A stretch of 12,489 nt of DNA from Candidatus Iainarchaeum sp. (GTDB taxonomy: Archaea; Iainarchaeota; Iainarchaeia; Iainarchaeales; JAFGBZ01), in assembly GCA_016218635.1 (NCBI GenBank), contig JACRDJ010000020.1, positions 1 through 12,489 of the forward strand, read 5' to 3'. Of this stretch, positions 5,447 through 11,839 are shown in pieces (position 1 is the stretch's first letter; every line of letters begins with the position of its first letter). The notes under the pieces are model-generated. The model was not told where the DNA came from and did no database searches. It saw only the letters and a list, made by a program, of their open reading frames with translations. Position numbers and translations under genes: made by a program.

Positions 5447-6310
5447 ATGAAAGAGTACCTGGACCTCGTGCGGTATGTGCTGGAGCATGGTGTCCGTCAG
5501 CCGAACCGCACGGGCGTGGATTCTTTGGCCTGTTTTTCTTATTTTTATAAAGTGGATCTCTCGAAGGGGTACCCGTTGCTGACTACCAAAAAAATGCATT
5601 TTAATTCCATGCTGCATGAACTTTTCTGGTATTTGTCCGGGGAATCCCACATCCGTAACCTGCGCACGCACACCAAAATCTGGGATGCGTGGGCGGACTC
5701 CAACGGAATGCTGGAGACTGCGTATGGGCGTTTTTGGAGACGGTTTCCGTTTCCGGCGAAAGGAATTCCGGGAGAGAAATGGGCCACGAAGTGGGTGTAT
5801 CCGGACCCGGAAACGGGTGAGCCGGTCATTGACCAGCTTCAATACATTATGGATATTCTCAAAGAAATCAAGCGCAATCCCACCACCCCCAACCGCCGTC
5901 GCCTGGTGGTTTCCGCGTGGCATCCGGGGAATGCGGCGGAAAGCCGTCTGCCGCCCTGTCATTATTCGTTTTGTTTTCAGGTCATCGGGAACAAGCTGAA
6001 CTGTCATCTGACCCAGCGTTCGTGTGATGTGGCTTTAGGGGTTCCGTTTAATCTGGCCTGTTATTCCCTGCTCACGATGATGCTGGCCCGCGAATGCGGG
6101 TATGAGCCCGGAGAGTTTGCGCATTCGCTGATTGATGCCCACATTTATGTGAATCACATTGAGGGGCTCAAAGAGCAGCTCACACGGGAGCCGCGTGTCC
6201 TGCCCTCTGTGCGGATTGCGGACAAGCCGTTTGCGGAACTCAAATTCGAGGATGTTGTGCTCGAAAACTATGCTCCGCATCCGGGCATTAAGTTTGAGAT
6301 TGCGGTGTGA
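5447..6310 (+). CDS. thyA: Thymidylate synthase ThyA
   Basis: ThyA converts dUMP to dTMP using methylenetetrahydrofolate, leaving dihydrofolate. The 287-residue protein has the family's hallmarks: the phosphate-binding Arg in NRTG near residue 21, HELFWYLSGESHI near 57-69, the catalytic Cys171 in LPPCHYS, and QRSCDVALGVPFN in the dUMP-binding region. Length is only slightly above the bacterial norm of about 264. ATG 5447 fits the TATA spacing; an in-frame TTG at 5438 would add three residues. Many archaea use ThyX or ThyA variants with other folates; a classical ThyA with a DHFR gene 750 bases away suggests a tetrahydrofolate-based thymidylate cycle, as in Bacteria. The gene ends 15 bases from the convergent vapC of module 2. 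Confidence 0.95.
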   Translation: MKEYLDLVRYVLEHGVRQPNRTGVDSLACFSYFYKVDLSKGYPLLTTKKMHFNSMLHELFWYLSGESHIRNLRTHTKIWDAWADSNGMLETAYGRFWRRFPFPAKGIPGEKWATKWVYPDPETGEPVIDQLQYIMDILKEIKRNPTTPNRRRLVVSAWHPGNAAESRLPPCHYSFCFQVIGNKLNCHLTQRSCDVALGVPFNLACYSLLTMMLARECGYEPGEFAHSLIDAHIYVNHIEGLKEQLTREPRVLPSVRIADKPFAELKFEDVVLENYAPHPGIKFEIAV

Positions 6311-6325
6311 ATATGCTTTCGTGGT

Positions 6326-6733
6326 TCAGAATTCGGAAAGGGTTGTTCGCTTTATTTTGGTTATTTTTTCAAAATCCCGGTCTTCGCTGATTATTTCCGT
6401 GAGCTGATGTTGTTCCATGGTGGCCAGGTGAATGGCGTCCCGCGGATGAAGTCCGTATTTTCTGATTTGCTCTATGGCCCGGGTGATGGTTTCGCGGTCG
6501 GTTGGAAAAATGCGCAGGTTGTTCATCCGGATAAATGTTTCCCCCGCTGTTAAGGCCGCTTCGCCCCCTCTGTTTTTTCGGACCACGAAAACAATTTCGT
6601 CGAAAGTCAGGGCACTGGTTCCAGCACTGGTTTTTCCTTCTTGGATGGCTCCAATTATCTTTCTGGCCGCATTACCTGTTTTTGCGGAATCCAGAATTGC
6701 ATACACGAAAACGTTGGCATCAATGTAAATCAT
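6326..6733 (-). CDS. vapC: VapC-type PIN-domain toxin (module 2)
   Basis: A 135-residue PIN-domain protein from the ATG at 6731-6733 (MIYIDANVFVYAIL). The acidic positions are Asp5 in YIDANV, Glu in TFDEIVFVV, Asp in LHPRDAIHLATM and the late pair in IISEDRDFE. It is a predicted RNA-cleaving toxin. The upstream extension to 6754 adds only seven unsupported residues. Its ATG overlaps the antitoxin stop (ATGA). It differs clearly from the module 1 VapC in sequence, so the two are not a recent duplication. The gene sits between thyA and the DHFR gene on the opposite strand. Confidence 0.87.
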   Translation of the reverse strand: MIYIDANVFVYAILDSAKTGNAARKIIGAIQEGKTSAGTSALTFDEIVFVVRKNRGGEAALTAGETFIRMNNLRIFPTDRETITRAIEQIRKYGLHPRDAIHLATMEQHQLTEIISEDRDFEKITKIKRTTLSEF

Positions 6734-6975
6734 TTCTTTTGCGCCTTTTTCCATCTTTCTTCCAGTTCTTTTTCATAGAAATGCGGTTCGTAGTCATAAT
6801 TTTTTCCGCTTAAGGCTATTTGGTGAAAAATTTTTACGGCATCAATTTCAGGTGGCTTGGTGATGAGGATTCCTTTTTCCTGCCCTTCCAGAACGACCCG
6901 GTCAAACGGGCCAATCTGATATGTTTTGCGCAGTGTTTTTGGAATCAATACCTGGCCTTTGGGCCCGACTTTCAT
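6730..6975 (-). CDS. AbrB/SpoVT-type antitoxin (module 2)
   Basis: This 81-residue protein starts at the ATG 6973-6975: MKVGPKGQVLIPKTLRKTYQ, the swapped-hairpin AbrB/SpoVT/MazE DNA-binding pattern (GxKGQVxIPKxLR). The C-terminal half (NYDYEPHFYEKELEERWKKA) is a plausible toxin-binding helix. AbrB-type proteins are common VapC antitoxins in archaea and bind palindromes in their own promoter; two such palindromes lie just upstream at 6986-7020. The open frame runs on to 7260, but that part overlaps the DHFR gene and has no family support. Confidence 0.86.
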   Translation of the reverse strand: MKVGPKGQVLIPKTLRKTYQIGPFDRVVLEGQEKGILITKPPEIDAVKIFHQIALSGKNYDYEPHFYEKELEERWKKAQKK

Positions 6976-6985
6976 GATTGTTTTA

Positions 6986-7020
6986 GTTATAGTATAACCT
7001 AAAGTAATACTAGTATAACT
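6986..7020 (-). promoter_or_regulatory. Two palindromic operators of module 2
   Basis: GTTATAGTATAAC (6986-6998) is a perfect 6+1+6 palindrome, and AGTAATACTAGTATAACT (7003-7020) is an 18-base palindrome with one mismatched pair. Both share the half-site GTTATA/TATAAC. They lie between the TATA box and the ATG of the antitoxin gene, where a dimeric AbrB-type repressor would block transcription. Confidence 0.6.
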
Positions 7021-7021
7021 T

Positions 7022-7033
7022 CTATTTATACTT
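7022..7033. promoter_or_regulatory. Bidirectional TATA box, antitoxin and DHFR genes
   Basis: Read leftward, AAGTATAAATAG (7022-7033) lies about 52 bases before the antitoxin ATG. Read rightward, CTATTTATACTT lies about 24 bases before an in-frame GTG (7052) and 33 before the ATG (7061) of the DHFR gene. A single AT block may direct both transcripts. Confidence 0.45.
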
Positions 7034-7060
7034 ATCTTTGTTGGTTTATTCGTGAACCCA

Positions 7061-7528
7061 ATGGCGGTTAATCTCATCGCAGCCATGACGCGTGCGCGTG
7101 TGATCGGAAAAGACAATAAGCTGCTGTGGCACATTCCGCAGGATCTGAAGAACTTCCGTTCGCTCACGGAGGGGCATCCGGTCATTATGGGCCGCAAGAC
7201 CTTTGAGTCCATCGGGAAACCCCTTCCCAACCGCCCCAATTTTGTGATTTCGCGTTCCATGCCGGAAACGGACGGAGTAACCGTTTGCCGTTCATTGTCG
7301 GAAGCGCTTCAGAACGCCCGTGCGTTGGATGAAGCGGTTTTTGTGATCGGGGGCGGGGAGATTTTCGCGCAGGCCCTTCCGCTGGCGAGGCGGATGTATG
7401 TTTCGTGGGTGAAAGCGGAGTTTGAGGGGGATGCGTTTTTTCCAAAATTCAACGAATCCGAATGGGTTGTGACGGAGAAAAAGGATTTCGGGGAATTTGA
7501 GTTTGTGGTGTATGAACGGGAAAGTTGA
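7061..7528 (+). CDS. folA: Dihydrofolate reductase
   Basis: A 155-residue DHFR: the N-terminal VNLIAAMTRARVIGKDNKLLWHIPQDL is typical, with LLWHIPQDLKNF in the substrate site, the cofactor motif GRKTFESIGKPLPNRPNFVISR, and VIGGGEIFAQALPLARRMYV in the C-terminal half. It reduces dihydrofolate to tetrahydrofolate with NADPH, which ThyA requires because it releases dihydrofolate. The start is probably ATG 7061, matching the family N-terminus; the GTG at 7052 would add three residues and fits leaderless spacing slightly better. It is separated from thyA only by the oppositely oriented toxin-antitoxin pair. The 3' end runs directly into hairpin element B, which begins five bases after the stop. 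Confidence 0.94.
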   Translation: MAVNLIAAMTRARVIGKDNKLLWHIPQDLKNFRSLTEGHPVIMGRKTFESIGKPLPNRPNFVISRSMPETDGVTVCRSLSEALQNARALDEAVFVIGGGEIFAQALPLARRMYVSWVKAEFEGDAFFPKFNESEWVVTEKKDFGEFEFVVYERES

Positions 7529-7532
7529 GTAA

Positions 7533-7603
7533 GGTCCCTGCGAAGCACGGGCTGCTGAAAGCGTCCCCGTACTCGCCGGACGTGACGGCGGGACCGGCAC
7601 GGA
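7533..7603 (+). repeat. GC-rich hairpin element B upstream of the herA operon
   Basis: This is the most complete single copy. GGTCCC (7533-7538) can pair with GGGACC (7590-7595). Between them are GCGAAGCAC, a stem closed by CGGG/CCCG with the TGAAA loop, CGTAC, and the hairpin GCCG-GACGTGA-CGGC (7575-7589). It ends in CCGGCACGGA. Bases 7569-7590 are an inverted copy of 2871-2892. It ends about eight bases before the TATA-like box of the zinc-ribbon/herA pair. Confidence 0.7.
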
Positions 7604-7610
7604 GGTCACC

Positions 7611-7621
7611 TGTTTTATTTT
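7611..7621 (+). promoter_or_regulatory. TATA box of the zinc-ribbon/herA pair
   Basis: TGTTTTATTTT is centred 26 bases upstream of the ATG at 7642, matching a leaderless archaeal mRNA. Confidence 0.4.
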
Positions 7622-7641
7622 CGTTGGTTGTTTCCTTTTTT

Positions 7642-7818
7642 ATGGTGCCTCGCATGGAGCGCTTGTGTGCCCAGTGTGGTTCCGTGGATTTGGAGCCCTA
7701 TATGGGTCAGGTGATGGGGTGGCAGTTTAAGTGTCGTTCCTGCGGGTTTGTGGGGATTCCCCTGGAAGGGTTCTCCAGATTTCAGGAAATGGTTGGGAAA
7801 AAGAATGACGAAAAATGA
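7642..7818 (+). CDS. Small zinc-ribbon protein
   Basis: A 58-residue protein with two CxxC knuckles: Cys9/Cys12 in LCAQCGS and Cys31/Cys34 in KCRSCGF. The spacing is that of a single zinc ribbon, a fold used to bind nucleic acid or partner proteins. The C-terminal GFSRFQEMVGKKNDEK is charged. It overlaps the herA start by 14 bases, so the two genes are cotranscribed and probably translationally coupled. This makes a role beside HerA plausible but unproven. The open frame begins at 7525, but bases before 7642 are hairpin element B and the promoter. ATG 7642 fits the TATA box; ATG 7654 would also keep all cysteines. Confidence 0.75.
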   Translation: MVPRMERLCAQCGSVDLEPYMGQVMGWQFKCRSCGFVGIPLEGFSRFQEMVGKKNDEK

Positions 7819-9346
7819 ACCGATTGGGACCGTGATTTCCACGCTGGAGGGACCTTCTCCTTCCCTGATGAGTTTTGTGGTGCATCATGAAGGGAAAGTG
7901 CACCGGGGCCAGTTTGTGGAGATTGATTATTCGGAGGGAACCCTGCTGGCGCTGGTGAATAACCTGGTGAAAACCAACCGTTATTTTGAGCGCAGCGAGT
8001 CCGTGAAGGAATTTGAATTGCAGGGCCGCAAACTTCTCGAGCAGTTTCCGGTTGCGGAGTGGGAGTATTTGGAGGCCCAGACGCGTCCGCTGGGGGTGTT
8101 TGCGGATGGGAAGATTTCCCGTCCGAGTTTTCCGCCGGCTCCAGGGGACAAGGTGCGGATTGCTTCGGATGAAATGCTGCGCCGGTTTCTGAAATTTGAT
8201 GAATCCAGCGGACTGGATTTGGGGGAGATTCAGTTTCACGGGGTCCGCGTGCGGCCTTCGTTAAGCCGGCTGGTGCAAAAACATTTAGCCATATTGGCCA
8301 TGTCGGGAAGCGGGAAAAGTTATTTTTCATCCTGTCTGCTGGAGGAGTTATTGGACCGCAAGCCCGCCCAGGGGCGGGTGGCGGTCGTGGTGCTGGATGT
8401 GCACGGGGATTATGCTTCGTTTGCGGAGCGGCCAACGGGTGGAGCCGTGGATTATTCCACGCGTACGCGGTTGGTGCGGGCGAGGGATTTGCGCATTGGC
8501 GTGAGTGGTTTGTCTCCGGGAATGATTTCTTCCTTTATTCCGAAGAGTTCTTCGCAGCAGGAGCGTGAGCTGGCCCGGGTTATTTTAAAGCTCCGTCAGC
8601 AGATGCGGGAAGGCATGGGTCCCTATGATTTGCATGATATTAAGACGGAACTGAAGGCGGATCTGGACGTGAATGAGAAGACCTCGAAGGCGTTGCTGGG
8701 GTGGCTGGATTCCCTGGATGGAATGGGTTTGTTTTCAAAAACGGATTCGGTGGCGTTCTCGGAGCTGGTGAAGCCGGGGATTCTGACGGTCGTGGACCTC
8801 AATGACGTGGTGGATTTGCGCAAGAAACAGATTATGGTGGCCTATTTTGCCTCCAAGCTCTTTCATGAACGGCGTAATGGAAGCGTGCCTCCCTTTTTGC
8901 TGGTCATTGAGGAAGCCCATCAGTTTATTCCGGAAGGAAAGAAATCCGAGCAGGCCATTTCGCGCTCCATTCTGGAAACCATGGCCCGCGAGGGAAGAAA
9001 GTTTGGGGCCAGTTTGTGCCTGATTTCCCAGCGCCCCATTCAGTTAAGCACGACCGCATTATCCCAGTGTAATACGAACGTGATTCTGCGGGTGACCAAC
9101 CCCTATGATCTGGATCACATCGGCAAATCCTGTGAGGGACTGGATAAGCGTTCGCTGGACATGATTACTTCCCTTCAGGTGGGGGAAGGAGTGATGGTGG
9201 GTGAGGCGGTGGGTTTCCCGGTTTTCTTTAAGACCCGCCTGCGGCGTTCCGCGCAATCCACGCATGAAGTGACCCTTGAAGACATGGCGAAAGGGTTCGA
9301 GGAATCCCGTGAGCAGGCGCAGGAAGACGCGAAAGCGTTTATGTGA
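7805..9346 (+). CDS. herA: HerA hexameric DNA translocase/helicase
   Basis: HerA is a FtsK/HerA-family ATPase that pumps DNA for the NurA nuclease during resection of DNA ends. The 513-residue protein begins MTKNEPIGTVISTLEG. The first ~125 residues match the HAS beta-barrel region. Walker A AMSGSGKS is at about 165-172, LDVHGDY at 197-203, Walker B LLVIEEAH at 365-372, then the SQRP sensor at 408-411 and CNTNVILRVTNPYD, all typical of archaeal HerA. Length matches the family (about 500). ATG 7805 overlaps the zinc-ribbon gene by 14 bases; the frame's upstream part lies inside that gene. The NurA partner is 3.6 kb to the left on the same strand. Confidence 0.93.
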   Translation: MTKNEPIGTVISTLEGPSPSLMSFVVHHEGKVHRGQFVEIDYSEGTLLALVNNLVKTNRYFERSESVKEFELQGRKLLEQFPVAEWEYLEAQTRPLGVFADGKISRPSFPPAPGDKVRIASDEMLRRFLKFDESSGLDLGEIQFHGVRVRPSLSRLVQKHLAILAMSGSGKSYFSSCLLEELLDRKPAQGRVAVVVLDVHGDYASFAERPTGGAVDYSTRTRLVRARDLRIGVSGLSPGMISSFIPKSSSQQERELARVILKLRQQMREGMGPYDLHDIKTELKADLDVNEKTSKALLGWLDSLDGMGLFSKTDSVAFSELVKPGILTVVDLNDVVDLRKKQIMVAYFASKLFHERRNGSVPPFLLVIEEAHQFIPEGKKSEQAISRSILETMAREGRKFGASLCLISQRPIQLSTTALSQCNTNVILRVTNPYDLDHIGKSCEGLDKRSLDMITSLQVGEGVMVGEAVGFPVFFKTRLRRSAQSTHEVTLEDMAKGFEESREQAQEDAKAFM

Positions 9347-9363
9347 GAAACCCGTTCCTGGCG

Positions 9364-10266
9364 CTATTCGGTATTGGTTTTGAGGTATTTTTTTTTGATG
9401 TATTGAACGAATGGCTCTTCGTTGTGTTCAATCTGGTAGTGGTCCAGTGCATTGTAGTAATTTTCAAGGTCCTCTATTTCAATGTCCACTAATGGATACT
9501 TTTTTTTCCATAATACCCAGTTCATGAGCAGTCTGGAAACGCGGCTGTTTCCGTCCAGAAACGGCTGCAGGGAAATGATTCTGGCATGCACCAATGCCGC
9601 CAGCTCAAGCGGGTGAAGCCCTTTGGTGTCTTTCTGATACCATTTAAAGAATTCTTTTAATTCCTTTTCAATTTCACCCCATTTGGGTGGCGTGTAGGGC
9701 GTTCCCGCAATTTTCACGTTCCGTTGGAGTTCGCTTCTTAGTTTTCCCGCAATCTCGTTATCCACTCCCGCAAAGAGGATGCGGTGAAGTTTCTTAATGA
9801 AACCCGGATTAAGTGTTCCTTTGTATTTGGTAATGGCCACTACTCCTTTCTCATGGTTTTCAAGTTCTTTCACCGTTTTGAGGTTCTTGAATCCCTTGGG
9901 GACAATGCCGTCCTTTAGGATAAGGCTGGTTTGTCTCAGTGTAATTTGGATGCCGGATAATTTGCTGCTGTCATAGGTGAATCTCACCATGAATTCCTTG
10001 AGGTTTTTTTCGCGTTCCGCGGTTCCCTGTTTCCGGGTTTCTTCCGCGTGGGCCCTTTTTTTTCCTTCTATTTGTTTGATGTCTTCCGCCGAAAAGTATT
10101 TGTAGCGGTTTCCGTTGAGTTCTGCCTTAAATTCCTTTTTCAGTGCTTCAAGCTCTTTTTGGGGCGGGAGTTTTTTTCCAATATACTTCGTCCGCTGAAT
10201 CCCTTTGCCGTTCACCCGCATGGAATGAACCAGCACCCAGTATCCTTTTATTTTGCGGACAAACAT
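9364..10266 (-). CDS. Fic-fold protein with a degenerate active site
   Basis: Three hundred residues. Residues 1-50 form a small basic N-terminal domain (YIGKKLPPQKELEALKKEF) seen in archaeal Fic proteins. A Fic domain follows, with its core at about 215-260. The signature normally HPFxDGNGRxxR reads QPFLDGNSRVSR at 234-245: the catalytic His is Gln (codon CAG) and the second Gly is Ser. The N-terminal inhibitory motif, usually S/TxxxEG, reads SSKLSG at 100-105, so the inhibitory Glu is also missing. Fic enzymes transfer AMP or similar groups to target proteins, with His as base, so AMP transfer is doubtful here. It ends 17 bases from the convergent herA stop. ATG 10266 lies about 25 bases from a TATA-like box. 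Confidence 0.83.
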   Translation of the reverse strand: MFVRKIKGYWVLVHSMRVNGKGIQRTKYIGKKLPPQKELEALKKEFKAELNGNRYKYFSAEDIKQIEGKKRAHAEETRKQGTAEREKNLKEFMVRFTYDSSKLSGIQITLRQTSLILKDGIVPKGFKNLKTVKELENHEKGVVAITKYKGTLNPGFIKKLHRILFAGVDNEIAGKLRSELQRNVKIAGTPYTPPKWGEIEKELKEFFKWYQKDTKGLHPLELAALVHARIISLQPFLDGNSRVSRLLMNWVLWKKKYPLVDIEIEDLENYYNALDHYQIEHNEEPFVQYIKKKYLKTNTE

Positions 10267-10273
10267 ACTGATG

Positions 10274-10316
10274 ATTATACACTACAAATTTTTAAATACA
10301 CTCATTATACACTACA
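10274..10316 (-). promoter_or_regulatory. fic promoter flanked by 13-base direct repeats
   Basis: ATTATACACTACA occurs at 10274-10286 and again at 10304-10316, exactly 30 bases apart. Between them the minus-strand TATA-like box TATTTAAAAATT (about 10287-10298) lies 25 bases upstream of the fic ATG. The two repeats bracket the box, as operator sites for a repressor or activator would. Confidence 0.5.
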
Positions 10317-10342
10317 TTTTCCGGTTTGAGGGCACCGGAATT

Positions 10343-10415
10343 GTCGGCGTAGCACAACCCCCGCGGAGCGGGGGTTCTCGTATTCACCAGGCGAAACTGG
10401 TGGCAGCGGCACGGA
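10343..10415 (+). repeat. GC-rich hairpin element C upstream of the 459-residue gene
   Basis: The order of parts is the same as in B: GGCGTAGCAC, a strong hairpin AACCCCCGC-GGA-GCGGGGGTT (10356-10376, nine pairs), CTCGTATTC, a second hairpin CACCAG-GCGAAA-CTGGTG (10385-10402), then CGGCACGGA. Both stems differ in sequence from copy B yet pair perfectly. No gene is supported in 10267-10459. Confidence 0.65.
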
Positions 10416-10429
10416 GCTGTCTGCAAACC

Positions 10430-10438
10430 GCATTATAG
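10430..10438 (+). promoter_or_regulatory. TATA box of the 459-residue gene
   Basis: GCATTATAG is centred about 26 bases upstream of the ATG at 10460, giving a leaderless transcript. Confidence 0.4.
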
Positions 10439-10459
10439 TGCATTTCCTGCATTGGGTGT

Positions 10460-11839
10460 ATGGCTCCCATTTCCGCGGGTTCCCCTCACCCGTGGTTTTT
10501 GCTTTCGGCCGCGTACCGGCCTGCCCGCCAGGAAGTGGTGGTGGTGTTTGGATTTGAGGGCGAGCGCCGGGTGGAGCGGTTTTCTTTTTTTCCGAAGGCC
10601 TTTGTTCCCCGGCATTGGGTTAAGCGGGCGAAGGAGCTGTTGCCGGAGTTTGCAAAATCGGTGGGGTTGGTTGAACGGGAGCGTTCCCTGGAGGTGCGGG
10701 CGGTTTCGTGGGATTTTCTGCAGGCGTTTGTGCGGAAGCTGGATGCGGATTATCCGCTGGTGGATACGGTGCGGCAGTTCTTGGTGGAGCGGGGCTGGGG
10801 GTTTGGGGATTTGTTTTCCGGTGAACAGAATGAATGGGTTTGCAGGGGTTTGGTGGAGTTTCCGCGGGTGCAGTGGGATGGGGTGGGGTCGCTGGAGTCT
10901 CGGGTGAATGATTTGCTGGGGTTGGGGGAAGCGGAGGCGGGGGCTTTTTTGCATTCGTTGGTTTGGGCGAATCGCCTGCGGGTGCTTCCGGCGGATGGGG
11001 TGGATGAGCCGTTTGTCCGGTTTGAATTGTGGCTGCAGAATGTGTTGTTTGCGCAGGGGCTGGCTTGGCCGAAGTTTGAGTCGGATGGGGTGGAGGAAGA
11101 GTTTGGTGTTACTTCAGGGGAGCTGGTTTGGTCCGTGGAGGAAGTGAAGTCTTTTTTGGAGAGGGGTTCTTCGGTTGGGTTTGAAACCCTGAATTGTTCG
11201 TGCTGTGTGCCGGTTTCGCTGGATTCTTCTGGATTGGTAATGGGTGGGTTGGTGGAGGCGGAGTTGCTGGCGGACGGGCTCATGGTTTCTTCGCAGAGTG
11301 ATTCGTTTGCGTGGACGTTTCATGCGCAGCAGGCATCGGGTGGTGTGGCCCGGCAGCAGTTTGCGTGGCAGTGGGGGTTGAAGGTTCCTCCCGTGGGTCC
11401 TTTTTCGCGGGGTCAGCGGGCGTGGTTGCCGCTTAATGATGCCCGGAAGCTGGCGGGAGCGGGGCAGGCGCGGGTTTTGTTTTCTTCAGCGCATTTGCAT
11501 TGGTTTTGTTCCAAGAGGGAATCCTCGCTGGGTTTGGCATTGGGTTCCTTGGCGGATTCCTGGGAGTGGGCGGGTCGGAATCAGCGGCATCTGGAGGCGG
11601 AGGCGGTGAAGCGGGAAGGGGTTTTGTTCGGTTCCCTGCTGGCGGTTTCTCCGGAGTATGGGTTTTGGGGGGCGCTTAAGTCTGTGAATGAATCTCTTTT
11701 GGGCGGGATTTTGGTTCATTTGCATTCTTCTTTTAGTGCGTTTAGGGTTCCGGCGGTGGTGAATGCGTTGGATGAATTATTGCCGGTTTTGGAGAAACCA
11801 TTGGCGGTTGCGCGGGCGCTTGGAGAGCGGTCTTTTTAA
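10460..11839 (+). CDS. Unrecognised 459-residue protein
   Basis: I do not recognise a family. The N-terminal ~130 residues alternate strands and helices (RQEVVVVFGFEGERRVERFS, then SWDFLQAFVRKLDADYPLVD). The middle is rich in Trp and acidic residues. A Cys cluster CSCC is at 246-249 with another Cys at 350 (HLHWFCSKR), a possible metal site. The C-terminal half contains WAGRNQRHLEAEAVKREGVLF and ends in a helical segment. There is no signal peptide, P-loop or clear membrane segment. Codon use is extremely G-rich (30 G against 9 C in 10861-10920). The ATG at 10460 fits the TATA spacing. rpoK follows closely. Element C at its promoter resembles those before nurA and the herA pair, hinting at a DNA-repair link. 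Confidence 0.7.
   Translation: MAPISAGSPHPWFLLSAAYRPARQEVVVVFGFEGERRVERFSFFPKAFVPRHWVKRAKELLPEFAKSVGLVERERSLEVRAVSWDFLQAFVRKLDADYPLVDTVRQFLVERGWGFGDLFSGEQNEWVCRGLVEFPRVQWDGVGSLESRVNDLLGLGEAEAGAFLHSLVWANRLRVLPADGVDEPFVRFELWLQNVLFAQGLAWPKFESDGVEEEFGVTSGELVWSVEEVKSFLERGSSVGFETLNCSCCVPVSLDSSGLVMGGLVEAELLADGLMVSSQSDSFAWTFHAQQASGGVARQQFAWQWGLKVPPVGPFSRGQRAWLPLNDARKLAGAGQARVLFSSAHLHWFCSKRESSLGLALGSLADSWEWAGRNQRHLEAEAVKREGVLFGSLLAVSPEYGFWGALKSVNESLLGGILVHLHSSFSAFRVPAVVNALDELLPVLEKPLAVARALGERSF

Noticed and set aside
6976..7260. N-terminal extension of the AbrB antitoxin (about 95 extra residues)
   Set aside because: It runs antisense through the DHFR gene and the operator region; the AbrB fold begins at the ATG at 6975.
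7533..7595. Element B as a tRNA, because GGTCCC...GGGACC closes a fold with internal stems
   Set aside because: No T-loop GTTCGA-like sequence, no anticodon arm of correct size and only two internal stems; sister copies lack the closing stem.
7533..7603. Integron attC site
   Set aside because: The required GTTRRRY/RYYYAAC core pair is not present and there is no integrase.
9364..10266. fic as a pseudogene
   Set aside because: Catalytic and inhibitory residues are changed, but the frame is intact for 300 codons, with a promoter and a normal stop.
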